A stretch of 64,000 bases of DNA. Source: Taenia hydatigena. Lineage: Eukaryota; Platyhelminthes; Cestoda; Cyclophyllidea; Taeniidae. This document shows, one piece after another, positions 24,001-35,690 of the stretch. A program made the translations under genes and the position numbers. The notes beneath the pieces are model-generated. The model did no database searches. It worked only from the letters and a program-made list of their open reading frames with translations, and was not told the DNA's origin. Position 1 is the first letter of the stretch. Each line of letters opens with the position of its first letter. The stretch spans positions 5,937,568 through 6,001,567 of the forward strand of contig JADWOT020000007.1 in the NCBI GenBank assembly GCA_036345935.2. Direction: 5' to 3'.

Positions 24001-26569
24001 ATTAATCTTCCAAACCGATATCACATGCGGATATGCGTTTTGCATAGATAAGTCAATAACAGCCAAACCTCATTTGCTTTGGAGACGACATTGCAACGTC
24101 AGTCATGAAAGGAGCATACCAAGTGCTAAGGATGTTGGCACATGCAGCACACTGAATATGAGAATGGCACAAATGAGGAGGATGGTGATAGCAATGATGT
24201 AGATGATGGGACTGTAGCTTCTGCGCCGCGCCACCACTAACAGGGCACCAACTAGAATGAAGACTATGGATGCGATGACGATCTCGCTTGCATTCTTGGT
24301 TACGGCCTTCAAAACCATTGAACCTTCTGCCAAAGGGAAGGGGACAGAACTAATGCAGGCCATTCTGTGTGAACGCCGACGAAACGTATGTAGTAAGATA
24401 AGTGTTGCTTACCGGTGATGTTGACGGTGAGGGTGTATAAGCTGGTGAGGAGGCTAACGGTGATGGTGAGAATGTGGGCAAACAAGCCGAAGCGATGGCC
24501 AACGAATTGAGCAATGGTGTGGGCTCCAGGCGCCTTGGTACGAAATTCCAAGAGCAGCAGCACGAAGATGGTGTGAACCAGCGCACAGCTTGCTGGCGTG
24601 TATTTGCTACCGGCAATGCCGTACTAAATCCATAAGTGAGGCTACACTCTTGAGCTGTTCATAGTATTAATGCGTTGGCCGTCATTATAACATACATGTG
24701 GTGCCTGTGTATGCTAACAGACTGTACCGAGCCGAGCGCCATATACTAGTCGATTAAGCCCTGTCTTCGAATGTCAAAGCGAGTACCGGATGTCTATTGT
24801 TTAAAGAGACTGATATTTTCTGACACCTCAACCCTATGAAAACATGGCACGATGATAAAGTAGCATTTAGTTTGGATGTGATGTGCTGATGGCTACGCGG
24901 CAAAGCGATTCGACCCAACCGACTGTATGAATCACCTCAAAATTATAATTTCTCCTTGCAGCCCTTCCACCTTGAATGCAATAGCTAGGCCCTAATGTAA
25001 GCGTTGCATACTACGCTATCATACAGGGGTATTAAAAATGTTACGATGACTTTGTAAATTTTAACTCTCTGCCAACAGCTAGCAAATTCTAGAGACGATA
25101 TCAAAATTGCAGCATAATTAGGCAATTCGAACCACCCAAACGCTTAGTATTTTATGAATTCGTGGCACCGAAATCATAGTATTTCTAATGTCCAATGCTA
25201 AACCGATGCTTTCATAAGGACCAATCTCTAGAACCAGATATTAAATGTCAGCGCGTCAAGTTATTGGCCTTTAAGTTAAAGTATTATCTCAGATAGGTAT
25301 CAAAGTAATGATTTCTAGAGCGGCAGCCGTTGACAAAATTAAGTGTTCTGATCGGCTAGCATTAGAAAAGTCAAGGTCCTGGCGATTGGATAAAATGTGA
25401 CCTAGGTCAAGTAAAAGGTCGCTGAATAATGATGTTGTCCTACCAGTTCCGTGTTTCTCACAGCCTCCAAAATTGTCGTCGGCCATGTGATTTGTACCAC
25501 GAAGGAGGCAATGACAATGCCGAGTTTGTGTGGCCTATCGGAACTGCTGCAAGAGTCTCTTTGCAGCTTCGTCTAGAAGAAAAGCGAACTTGTTGAACTG
25601 CTATACGAGCACACCTGGTAGATGCAGACAAGACTGCGAAGTGGCACTGGAAAATTTGGTCATGCGCAAATCCTTCTAATTATGGAACACTCAGCCCTAT
25701 GTTTGAAGCAAAAGGGATAATTTGTGCACCTGAATGCAAACGATGCTTGCACATTAGGACACTAAAGCCCAATTTTCCATAAGAGGGATTTCTTATAACC
25801 CTGAAGGTAGAAGTATTTTATTCACTTGTTAGCTCCTATGAAAACTAATCAGACACAAGCACCAAATGTCACGCGCACTACACTTTGGTTGGTTCGCAAT
25901 ATAAGTAAAAGGCCTAGCTACACATAAATCTCACCATTTTGTCAAAATCACACGCGAATACTGCACAGCAGAAATTAACACTTTGCTCAGGTAAATATTT
26001 AAGGGGCATGGAACGACTAGGTCTAGCAACCCTAAGTGCTATAACGAAAAATGGTTTCCATGTTTTTTTGATGGTCAAAGACTAACGCACTAAAGATTAG
26101 ATGGCAAAAATAGCGGCAGACAATCGCCAGGATGGGAGGCCATAACAAAACCAATCTGACATCGGAATTACCCTAGAATGATTTTTGTCCATAAATGGCA
26201 AACAAAACTGTTATTCAAAGCGACAGCTCCATTAAGGCAACCAACGATTAGCTGATTTGAATAAAATGGTTCAGTCACGTTGGTATAGATCTTCATAAAT
26301 GGAATAGCAACACCTCTAAAACTTACACGTTTGCGCTTTCTCGCGCAAAGGGTGCAAATGATATCAACAGCAATGGCCACAAGAAGAACGGCGAAAGTAA
26401 CTCCGGCCACATCACTGTAGCTTAATGCTTCGGACAATCTTCTGCGAGACACCTTCTGAAGATTCTGACACGCCTGTTTAGCCGGTGAAGGCAACCGCCG
26501 ACTCACATTCATCGTAACGCCTGGTTTTGGTCGTACATGTACACATTCCCCAGGCTCAGTGTCTTCCAT
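18035..26569 (-). CDS. DUR3-like urea/polyamine transporter (sodium:solute symporter fold), 12 exons
   Basis: Exons, 5' to 3' on the minus strand: 26569-26327, 25572-25444, 24623-24413, 24326-24120, 23029-22907, 22793-22584, 22302-22145, 21918-21788, 21184-21016, 19176-19011, 18661-18484, 18302-18035. All phases agree and the sum is 2193 bp (730 residues plus TAA), close to the usual ~700 of DUR3 proteins. Family landmarks: TM1 near residues 51-74; WPTTIL at the WTWAATLL site (exon 2); RTKAPGAHT matching DUR3 K-APNAHT (exon 3); LLDQALW matching VDxxYW (exon 6); GLV..LLGKSG then SSVLYHDVFAEYIR matching GLVP..LMGKSG and SSxxTYDIYxTYI (exons 6-7); LSKAALLLG (exon 10); IDNPLxPW (exon 11). About 15 membrane helices are expected. 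The start is the ATG at 26569, with an in-frame TAG 18 bases upstream. Exon 6 could instead start further upstream, and the exon 12 acceptor is weak. No stop codon interrupts any exon, so the gene looks alive. The direct substrate (urea versus polyamines) is not shown by sequence. Confidence 0.9.
21016..21918 (-). other. Cysteine-rich cytoplasmic insert of the transporter (exons 8-9)
   Basis: Residues 438-466 show C-x2-C, 13 residues, C-x-C, 5 residues, C-x2-C, a spacing that could hold zinc or form a redox-sensitive finger. A further stretch in exon 9 reads Y-G-C-Q-T-H-G-A-Y. The insert replaces the short loop found in plant DUR3 between the SSxxTYD helix and the next helix. I recall similar cysteine motifs in some animal and algal DUR3 proteins but could not check. 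Confidence 0.65.
22582..22583 (-). other. GC-type 5' splice site of the transporter's sixth intron
   Basis: The exon ends ...CACACG and the intron begins GCAAGT, the standard sequence of the minor GC-AG intron class. Splicing here to the acceptor GTTGTAG before 22302 keeps phase 1 and yields H-G-L-V at the site where DUR3 proteins have a conserved G-L-V. The only nearby GT (22579-22578) would break the frame. Confidence 0.75.
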
Positions 26570-27056
26570 GCTCCACGCGTCGATCTAAATGAACTTGTTG
26601 CTCTAGGAAAGATTGTATGCGCCCGAGAACTTTAAAGGGTATCCTCGCCCTATTAATGGATTCTGGGCGTTAACGAAGCAGAACTGAGTAGCACAACTTG
26701 ACAGGTTAATGGATGGGGTAAAAGTACATTCTAAAGCTTTTGGTTTAATTGTGGATGCCCATAACAACCACTTAATGTCAACTGAAGGACATAAGATAAC
26801 ACGCAGTAGAGAGAAAAGCGTAACCCTTAAATCGCTTAAATGTCTGTGCCTCATAAGGTGAGGTTCTGGAAAAAGCCTAGACACTACCCAGCGGTAATGT
26901 GTTCCTTACCGAAATTGGAACCAATAAATCCGGATTGCACTTGGAATCGAGTATGTGAAAATGGGCAAAAAATGACGAAAATAGGAGACATTCATTTCTT
27001 ACTGTTTGGAAGCGCAGTGTTCTCTGGATAGTATTTACGGTGATGAATACATATAT

Positions 27057-27353
27057 GCATGCGAATGAGTATGCACATAATCTTTATTCTTAAGTTATAT
27101 GCATGCGCAAATGTGCATCGCGTTTTTAGAATTAACTGCGCATGCTTGCACAAAATAATGCATGCGTTAGCAAAATCGAATAATTGTATGTAAATGTTTG
27201 CTTTCATGCAATTATCATCGTTGTTGATGTGTTTGTGTGAGGATATCCCTTTAAGGATGTTTTCACATTAGTGATGCATGCATAGGCATAGTCGATTTCT
27301 TTGGCATGAAATTGCTGATCTATCCATGTATTTGAACTTACACATAGGCATGC
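27057..27353. promoter_or_regulatory. Cluster of GCATGC palindromes upstream of the transporter gene
   Basis: Six perfect GCATGC hexamers lie at 27057, 27101, 27140, 27160, 27276 and 27348 (start positions), in 297 bp beginning about 490 bp 5' of the transporter ATG. A given hexamer is expected once per ~4 kb. Several are flanked to give TGCATG on one or both strands. If transcribed, UGCAUG is the RBFOX binding word; as DNA it could be a factor site. Function is unknown. Confidence 0.35.
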
Positions 27354-30300
27354 ACATTTCCATTACGCTTATCTTTGCCGTTCTTCCCCTGACAGCTAGA
27401 GCTGACGCTTTCATTACTCTTTACTTATGTGCGCCAAGAGCGTTAAAAGTTCATTTAATTATATGGGTAAGTTAAGCGAAAGTTCAACTTGACAGGCACT
27501 ATTGCGGCAGGGACACGCGGTAATGCACGTGAACGAAACTTTTAGTCACTAATTTTACCGGGCGTGTGATGTGATCCATTAAAGAGAACTAAACTCATCG
27601 ATTCTTCGCTCTTCGTTTTGTGGGCCCAGCTTGATCATCATTAATGTGAGTGCGCATGAGGTAGTGATTTGAATTTCAGGAATGTTCAAGCCAATCATGC
27701 AATTAAAGGTTGGAAAGGAAAGGACAACAGAATAAAATTCAGTCGCGATAAAGCGTCATCACTCAATCGCATCAGTTCCCAATCCATCGACGTATAAAAA
27801 TGAGACGAATGGCAATAACATCGTGCAATATCGCCATTATTTAGTACTGTGCATACTTTATTCCAAATATGCATGCCACTGCTCTTTCTGGTGCCTCTAC
27901 AAGTAATGTTTGCCTTTCCTACTTTTATCTGCTCTGGATGCCAATTTTCAATTTAAAGAACGGGTAAAATGAGCTGCTTTTGCGGAAAAAGTGGAAAACA
28001 AAATAGGCGCTTCTATGTGCAGATCAGTCATTGTGAATAGAGAAATTAAAGAGCGGATTCTATGAGGGTAAAACTGGGAATCAACAGTTTTAAATCATTC
28101 CTCTACCACAATTCATCACAATTGTCAGTTAAATAATTACCTTTTTCATTTAAATAATTGGTTTCACAAGCAATAAAAAAACATAAGAAGCTGCAAAATT
28201 ATTGATCACTTCACAAATTCAGGTATCTATCTTCACGTTTAGAACACTAAAAATTTGTAGATGCAAAAGTAAAGGACAGAGAAAATGGCGAAGCAGTGCT
28301 CCAATGGCACTTCCTAAAAAGAACCTCTAGACCAACTCAGGAACCTAGTTACTCCAGACCTACCTGTCAGGAAAGAACCGAATGCAAGCGACACGCATAT
28401 GTTTTGATGGCGAGTTAGCCGGCGACGGTGGCAAAACAGTTAGCATTTAGCGTCTATCAGCCTCAATCTTTAGCCTAAAGGCGGCATATTGCGGCATATG
28501 GAATTAATTAAAAGACTCAGCTACATACCCCTAAAGATTCATATGAAGCTAATAAATGGATGCGTCTCGTGCATGTTTGCAATTCTTTCGTAGATGTAGA
28601 GAAACGTGCCCGTTCGGCTAAAAGAGCGAGGAAGGCGAGTGACCTCGAACAGTGCTGTGACGAAGAATTCTTCAATGTCTTCCTTCCCCTCATCAATTCA
28701 CATAATCGATGCACTTACTTGCTCATCTGAACAGTTGATTAAATTAAATATGGAGGAATCAACTCGGCGGAGTGAGTATAAGTTCATTTTAACGTTACGC
28801 TCGAGGAGGGTAATCACAGCTTTTCCTTTTTTTGTGATTTACACTGAGTGCCGAACGCAATGATATGAAAATGACACGCGCAAATGAGTCAAAAGAGAAA
28901 GAAGAAAAGATGCTACGAGAAAAGGAGGGGTTAGTGGCATAATTTTTCCATAATTCATATAAAATCTGTCTGTTTTGGGCCTTGGGCGTTTCGAGAACAG
29001 TGGGATGAGTGGTTGAGACTGAAGAGCAGATGGAGATGGAGGCGTCGAAAGTGAAGAATGAAAAGCTTAAAGGCAGGGAGGGACGAATCAGAAGGAAGGT
29101 ACTGACGAATAACTGGATGGCGGGAACGATACTGTAAGGCAAGCTCAAAAAAGACGAAGGATGCGTACACTGTGATGCTTTCAACGTGTCCGTTACACCT
29201 TGCACGTGCTGTGCAATGCATCAACATCTAATCGTTTTTATCGACCAACTATCCAACACATAAATAGTGTGGTATAATGCGGCGAAGCCAAATTGTTGGT
29301 GCAAATGTGTGAATTTGGTGGTCCCATAAATATCAATTACATGGATCAACGGAACAAAGCCAAATAAATTACAATTCGCAGTCGCTCGAACAAAGTATGG
29401 TGTTATACCTTTTGGAAATCATCCTTACTTTGCAGGCACGAAAGTTTGAAGTTAGGCATACTGAGTGCTACACATTAGCACATAAGTAATTAAGGGAATA
29501 AAGGTAGTTAATAAAATAGATGGGGTGAGATGGTTCACTTTCAGTGGCTTTTGTCTGTCATAATTGCGACAGCTCGGGGTGTAGGGGATACGAGATTAGT
29601 CTCCTAATCCTTGGCCTCCATAGCCTTTGAGCAAGTAAACTAAGTAAGCAGGGCCATAATTTATCAGCAGTTGATTGAACTGAGAGCTATGATGGGAGTT
29701 CGTTTTTCCCAATGATAACCGTTCTGTCAGGAGTTTTGTGTTCACTGGTCGCTTCTTGTCTAAGAGGTGCAGTCAGGCAGACGCCCCAGGTGCTAACCCT
29801 TTTAGTGGCCTGCACACCTAGTGAATTCTCACCGCCACCAAGGTGAGGTGTAGTTAGCTAATTAGTTTTGACGAGGTCTACTCAATGGTAGAGCATAAAT
29901 TTCTATTTGAACGAAGTAATTTAGGCTACTACCTATTTACACTTCGGTTAACATTGCCCACTTTCCTCCATCCTTCTATCTACTTCCCTACCAATTTAGA
30001 CCATTTCGTGCATGTACATCGCTTCGACCCACCCCGTTTTGCAGCGCGTTCGTGCGTGCAGACAAAGATGCATGTTAGTGCATTGGAATAGGTGATGCTG
30101 TTGCCGCCAGTGCATTTGGTAGTGGCGGGGATAATGCCAACGCTGCCGCCTGCAGCTACACGAATCGGCTAGCTGTTGTACGGATGAGAACCGCAAGTGG
30201 AATTAGCATTGTGGATTCGGTTAGAATAGAGACAAAGAGCGAGGGAAGGAGAGGGAGGGAGAAAAGAAAATGAAGATTCGGGAAAGTAAAAACACTGGTT

Positions 30301-31398
30301 GGGTGTGGTGAGTCTTTTCTACTACTTCCATGCCTTTGATTTTTCGTCTACGATGCATGTCGTCTCAACAGTCGCATATGAATGATTTTACCTCGGTGCT
30401 TAAAAACAGTTTTGCTCAGATATTAAAATATATTTTTTAAGTTTTCTAAATTATGCCTTTCTGCTCGTTCGTTTTTGCTTCGCATTACATGTTCTCGCTC
30501 TTAACACCTCAATTGCCACGTTTCTCAGTAGTCAGATTTCCGTCAAAAGTACACCTTTTACTTCTTCGCACATCACATGCACACTGATCTATAGCCTATA
30601 GCTTTCGTCTGCGCTTCATGCTTCACGCCGCAGATGCAGCGATGCTCAATATAAAAGCACTTACTCAAAGGGCGAATCCACTTAGTTCCACCTTCGCCAC
30701 TTCAGTCGTTCGAACCAGCAAATTAAATTGCGTAGTTAAAATCTACATCTCGGAACATTAAACAAGAATTGCAATGAGAATCTGGATCTTCGCTTTGCTT
30801 CTGAAGTCTCAGTTGACACGTCGCTATTCGTGTAATTTTAACAAAATCAAAAGCCATCATTTCAGAATGACGGCAACTAAAATGGGAGTATAAGACACCA
30901 AATCACAGCAAAGTGCAACGACCCAAGTTACACGCACGCAAGTCTATCCATGTAATGTTGGATCTCATGCATTAAGTGGGGTTAGTAAATGTGGAGCCAC
31001 AGATGTAGCTATTTACTTGGTGGTGGGACTCAACACAAATGGGTGCAGTATTCCACTTAATTAACTGTATGTTGAAAAATATCCTACGTTGAATGAACAA
31101 AGACGGATAAAGAATTAGATCAGATGGAATTTAGCGCATCATCTGGGCTAGACCAGGGGAGAAGGCGACGTGATACTGCTGACTCACTTGTAGTTTGCAC
31201 TGCATCATTACGTAAACTAATAAATGATGTGGCTGCTGTCACCATTTCATAATAATAAACACATTTTACGCAACTTGCTGTCAATGATTCACTGGAATAA
31301 CTGCGCTACTTTACATAATTATGACCTTGCTGCTGTTTGATAAAGGAAGGCTGAAGTTGACAAAGTTGACAAAGCGCGTATCCTCTCTGAACCCCTAG
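27354..31398. other. Gene-less stretch
   Basis: No supported gene between the 5' flank of the transporter and the candidate exons at 31.4 kb. The open frame at 28795-29205 (-) looks like low-information, Ser/Phe-rich chance sequence. Confidence 0.4.
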
Positions 31399-32037
31399 CT
31401 TCACCCTGTGATGTGCATCCTCACGGTCACGCTAATCAAGTGTGTGCGCTACTCTAGTCACCAAGCCGAGTTCACATTGGTTACGCAAGTGAGCAACCAA
31501 ACATTCTTCTGTTCAACTATAAGCCTCTGGTAGGTTAGCAGCACTAAATGGATTAGACGCAGTCTGGCCTCAGAAGTTGCTGTCCGTCATAGGTTTATTC
31601 CCATGTTTGTAGATGTCAAAATGGCTGGCCCAACGCAACTTTGGGATTTCTAGGCACCAGCGGTAGAATTGTGTCCTCTCGGAGAAAAATTCTGCTTAAA
31701 TCTTAGTTTCGTTGATGTCAAGACGCAAAATTTCTGCCCTACTCTTGTTCTTGTTGTGAGTCCAGCATCACCTGCTATCGACTAGGCTACAGTCTATGGA
31801 GTTTTGACTTCGATTTCGTGCACTAGTTGACAATCTTGAAGGTGGATGCTCACTTACTCCTTATTGTTTTAGTCTGCTGCAATAGCGATTATCTGTGGTT
31901 CTAGTCCCTATATTACTAGGGTTCCGGAGGAGAAGAACTTACACTACACCCCAGATGGAACACCACTACTGGTTGACCCTGACAGTTCTTATTTCATTCG
32001 CCTAAATCCAACCGATGTTGTAGTCTTGGTTGAATAA
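31399..32037 (+). CDS. Hypothetical protein, last exons (weak)
   Basis: Exon 31873-32037 follows a strong pyrimidine tract and TTTTAG acceptor, is open in phase 0 and encodes 54 residues before TAA. Its end has a D-G-T-P-L-L, D-P-D-S, then L-N-P-T-D-V-V-V-L-V pattern reminiscent of the small beta-domain (TrkA-C/RCK type) that closes some ion-transport proteins. An upstream exon, 31399-31488, has acceptor CCCCTAG and donor CAA|GTGAGC, is phase 0-0, and encodes 30 hydrophobic/basic residues; it joins in frame to the last exon. A third possible exon, 31707-31755, has good sites but fits only with a further exon. An AATAAA overlaps the stop. No family assignment is safe and upstream exons are not identified. 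Confidence 0.3.
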
Positions 32038-34721
32038 ACGAGGCAAGTGGGTCTCTGTTTGGCAAGTTAAGAATCAATATTTAAGTACTCTATCATTTAT
32101 TTTTGAACTCATGTTTTAGATAGAGAAACAGTTTTTTGATGTAGAGGAATTCCGGCTACGTCTGAATTACTTCGTTCGACCCTGGATACTCACTAATTGC
32201 AGGCCTGTGTTCATAGATTGGTATTAGATTCTCATGAAATCGAGGCACAAGTCGGCTGAAAGGTAGTGGATGCACATGACTGCTATCGGGCAAAAAATTT
32301 GCGTTCAAACGGTCATCTACCCAACCATTCTTTCATCCACGTCTGCACGCACGCATGTGCATTAGCCCTCACGTACTCGCACGAGGTCGGCACAGAGATA
32401 GCTGATAGTGTCTTTCTTCAGCCAATCATAAGCCGACGACCTTGACCGCATTTGCGTCATTGAATGCTGATGGCCTAGATGTTTGGATTTGCCTCTTAAA
32501 AGTCACTGCTGCGTAAGGTCTCAGCAAGGTTTGCTTTACACTGAATCACCTTTTATAATGATATTTCGAGTTCCACTTATTCAAAGTGCATCATTTCCTT
32601 CAAATGCCTCATTGCCAGCATTTAAGTTCGTTTGTCAGCTTAAATGAAACTATGGCAAGCGTTCAAATCTTCAAACTTACTTAGGTGGAAAATACTTGGG
32701 AATTGGAGTTGAATGCTCGAAGGATTCATGTGGCTCTACTTCAGCATTGTCAAGGTCTTCATTCCCCTTTAAATTTATGAAAGCTAACTTTTCATAGGCA
32801 GTTGGTGTCAAAATAGAATAGCTTTAAACGAAGGCACCTTAATTAAAAGAGGCTGGTCATGGTAAGACGTAACACTTGCTTACGACAAAATTTGCATCCA
32901 CAACAGTAAGCTAAGGGCAAAAGTGGAACAAAGAAGAGGCAAATACAGGCTCGTACGGGTGAGGATAAAAGGAAATGTGCGAAATTCGAAGCAACACATA
33001 AGGAACAATGTGTAGCAATTCGTTTTTGAATATTTACGCGCTTTACAGGCGTATGAGCAAAATCCAGTTGCAGGCCATACCTTCCATACCGCATGCGAAT
33101 CAGTATTGCGGGCAGTTTTGTTAATACAAGGGCTATAGCTTGTTCGGCTACTCCTTCTTGCACGTCTGACAATAGCGGTTGCACGATTAAGCCGTACCGC
33201 AATTACAATAAATGGACTGAATGCTTGTGTATGCTACATTAGATCAGCGTACGATCTTAACATAAATAATGACTGTTGTGTAATTAACCACTGACCTGCG
33301 CTATTGCATTTGCCCAACCCTGTGCGAAACAAGCTTCATAGTCGAGTGGCACCGCTACTCGACGTCATTTAATAGGCACATGAACCTAGTAGGTATTGGA
33401 ATGACTGTCCCGTTTCATGGCACTTGCAAGCGACTCTGATCATAGCCTTTGTTTAGTCGTGCGAAGATCAAGTAAAAATTGATCAAACTGCTGACTCACA
33501 AAAGGTCACATTTGTTTCAATTAGGAGCTTCTTATTTTTGTGGCGCCTAAATGCCAAAACGGATGCTGGGCTTACGGACCGTGGTAAAGACACAGCCGTC
33601 GTACGATCGGCACGTGCACGTCCGCATGAGGGAAAATTAACGTAAACCAAGCCTTTCTTATTGCGCACTTACAAATAGTAGTCCGCCTGATGCGCCAATG
33701 CATTTTTGTAATCATGCAGTGCTAAAATATATGAACAATGTGAGCTAGCTGCAACTGCTAATCTACCTCTCGCTCCTACTTCCTTGTGCAATCTAATGTC
33801 TTGTTAACGAGTAGGCAAAACTATTATGAAAGCAAATGTTTCTTTTTCAGATTACCTACACTTTCACCAGAGCCAATCACTTGTCGTGAATATTTGAGCT
33901 ATAATTCGTATTTTATCATTGTCTTCAGTCGCTCAACCATGTGCTTTGCATTAACTCTAATGCATTTCTGTTTTAAGCATCAGGTTTTGTAATGTATTTA
34001 CTGTAGCTTTTGCTCACCGGTGATTCGTAAGAAGAAATGACTTGGGTAAAAACATAACTTGGAATTTACTTTTATTCAGTTTTTAAACGCAAATTGCAGT
34101 GTCAGATCTCATTGCTATTTCTAGCATTTGTGGATTAATTTAGAACGTTTGGATAAAAATTATGAAAAGTAAGACATTTTTAATCGAAAACAGATGGAAT
34201 CATTTAAACTTCGTCAGTTCTGTGACAAGCAAATCTGCTCAAAATTTATTTGCTGCTCGAGGACTGTTTATCTATTGTAGGCAATGGTGTTTTGCTGCCT
34301 AATTATGTGCCTAGACAGCAAGTGCATGAACTCATTATTACAATGCATATGCACTCAAGCAGCAATATGAAATTCTACTGAAAGCATTCCGAGCATGCTG
34401 CGAAAAATAATGAAGTCATTGGATATTTATAAATTTGCATAACCTTTGAACTGGAGTGTATGACGCCACTTTTAATTCGCCAACTACACTCAAATAATTA
34501 GCGGCGCTTAAAAGTTAACACAGCCGGCAGCAGCAAAGAAGTCTGAGTACATGAGTCTTAACTCATCCATGCGATAGGGGTCTTAGAAAGTTCTGCATAT
34601 ATTTAACTAATGATGAAATCCAAGCAATCGCTACAAAGTCACTTCAGAGAGCCTACTATATTCAACGCGACTTGACTGACAATAATGCTCGCTCTCCTGT
34701 ACTTCAGCTTCGTAACGCATT
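32038..34721. other. Gene-less stretch
   Basis: No supported gene. The 119-codon frame at 32843-33202 (-) and a spliced-looking frame near 33850-33990 (+) have no recognisable features. Confidence 0.4.
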
Positions 34722-34908
34722 TGCAGTGTCCCGGGGCTCCCTCGAAGGCAAAAGAAGGCAGAATACCAGAGTGGAATATATATATATTCAACGGGCAGAA
34801 GGAAATGAACTGCCGGCTTGGCCCAAAGCCAGCCCACGCAGCTAGGGCAATATGGCCACCCATGTGACCCTGATTGAAACCGGTAGTTCAAACAAACACA
34901 GTATTACA
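34722..34908 (-). repeat. Solo LTR, copy 2 of the 49.7-kb family
   Basis: About 187 bp on the minus strand begin TGTAATACTG and end ACACTGCA (TG...CA ends). They align along most of their length with the LTR at 49684-49909: CCGGTTTC, GGCCATATTGCCCTAGCTGCG versus GGCCGCATTGCCTTAGCTGCG, GAATATAT, and the shared GGAGCC(T/C)CGGGAC end. No primer-binding site follows, so this is a solo or truncated LTR, about 0.8 kb upstream of the arginase start. Confidence 0.6.
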
Positions 34909-35641
34909 GCTTTTGATGATGATAAGATCATCTTTGAGATTTAGCTTTGATTTTCAACAAACTAAATTTTGACAAAATCAATGATTTCTTTTATGATTAT
35001 TTAGGCAAATCGCGCTGACTAGCGAAACGTAGGATTGTACACCCTCACGATCACAAAGGCACGCCTGCTTGAGTTCAATGTCTATTGCTTTCTGGTGAGG
35101 CCAATGTCTTGCCAAGCACTAACTATACTAGTGTTATTCCTATGGCAACAATAAGTTTCATTACACACAACTACTCTAGAATTTTTCCAGATTTCTTTGT
35201 CGAACATATCCCGTCCATGCGTTGACTCCTATATCACGTACACTCCTTCGAACATCCAAAACATCTGGCTCCAAAGATTTGCACTTTCCTCTGCAGGGAT
35301 TCCCTTGTTGATAATCGGCTAAAGAAAATGGTATCCTCAGAGAAGTTGGGATCAACATCACATTTACACAGCGAAACATGCAGTGTAAATAAAATATGCT
35401 CACTTGTGGCTCCCATGACTAAAGTTGGGTGTTATGTTAAGCAGAATACAATTACCATCAACAGGTGTTTGTTTACATTTTGTAATCTAAGCACACGCTT
35501 ACCATACGATCGTCTTAGATGCGACTGCGCAAGATATGTGTAGCGAAATAAAATCAATCGTGTTGACAATTACGCAAAAGTAGTAACCTGCCAGGTGCGC
35601 TGACGCGGCATCACAGCCACACGGAGCTAATTCACATGAGG

Positions 35642-35648
35642 TATAAAA
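35642..35648 (+). promoter_or_regulatory. TATA box of the arginase gene
   Basis: TATAAAAGG lies 49 bp before the arginase ATG at 35691, which would place transcription start near 35672 and leave a leader of about 20 bases. A canonical TATA at this spacing supports 35691 as the true start of the gene. Confidence 0.55.
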
Positions 35649-35690
35649 GGCAGTCGCAACTAATACCAAGTGTATTGGAGCTGCCGTGGC

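Noticed and set aside
29860..29900. CTCAATGGTAGAGCAT, a tRNA A-box-like word
   Set aside because: No anticodon arm, T loop or acceptor pairing follows at the right distance.
34631..34891. Overlapping open frames on both strands near 34.7 kb
   Set aside because: They coincide with the solo LTR copy, whose GC-richer sequence lacks stops.
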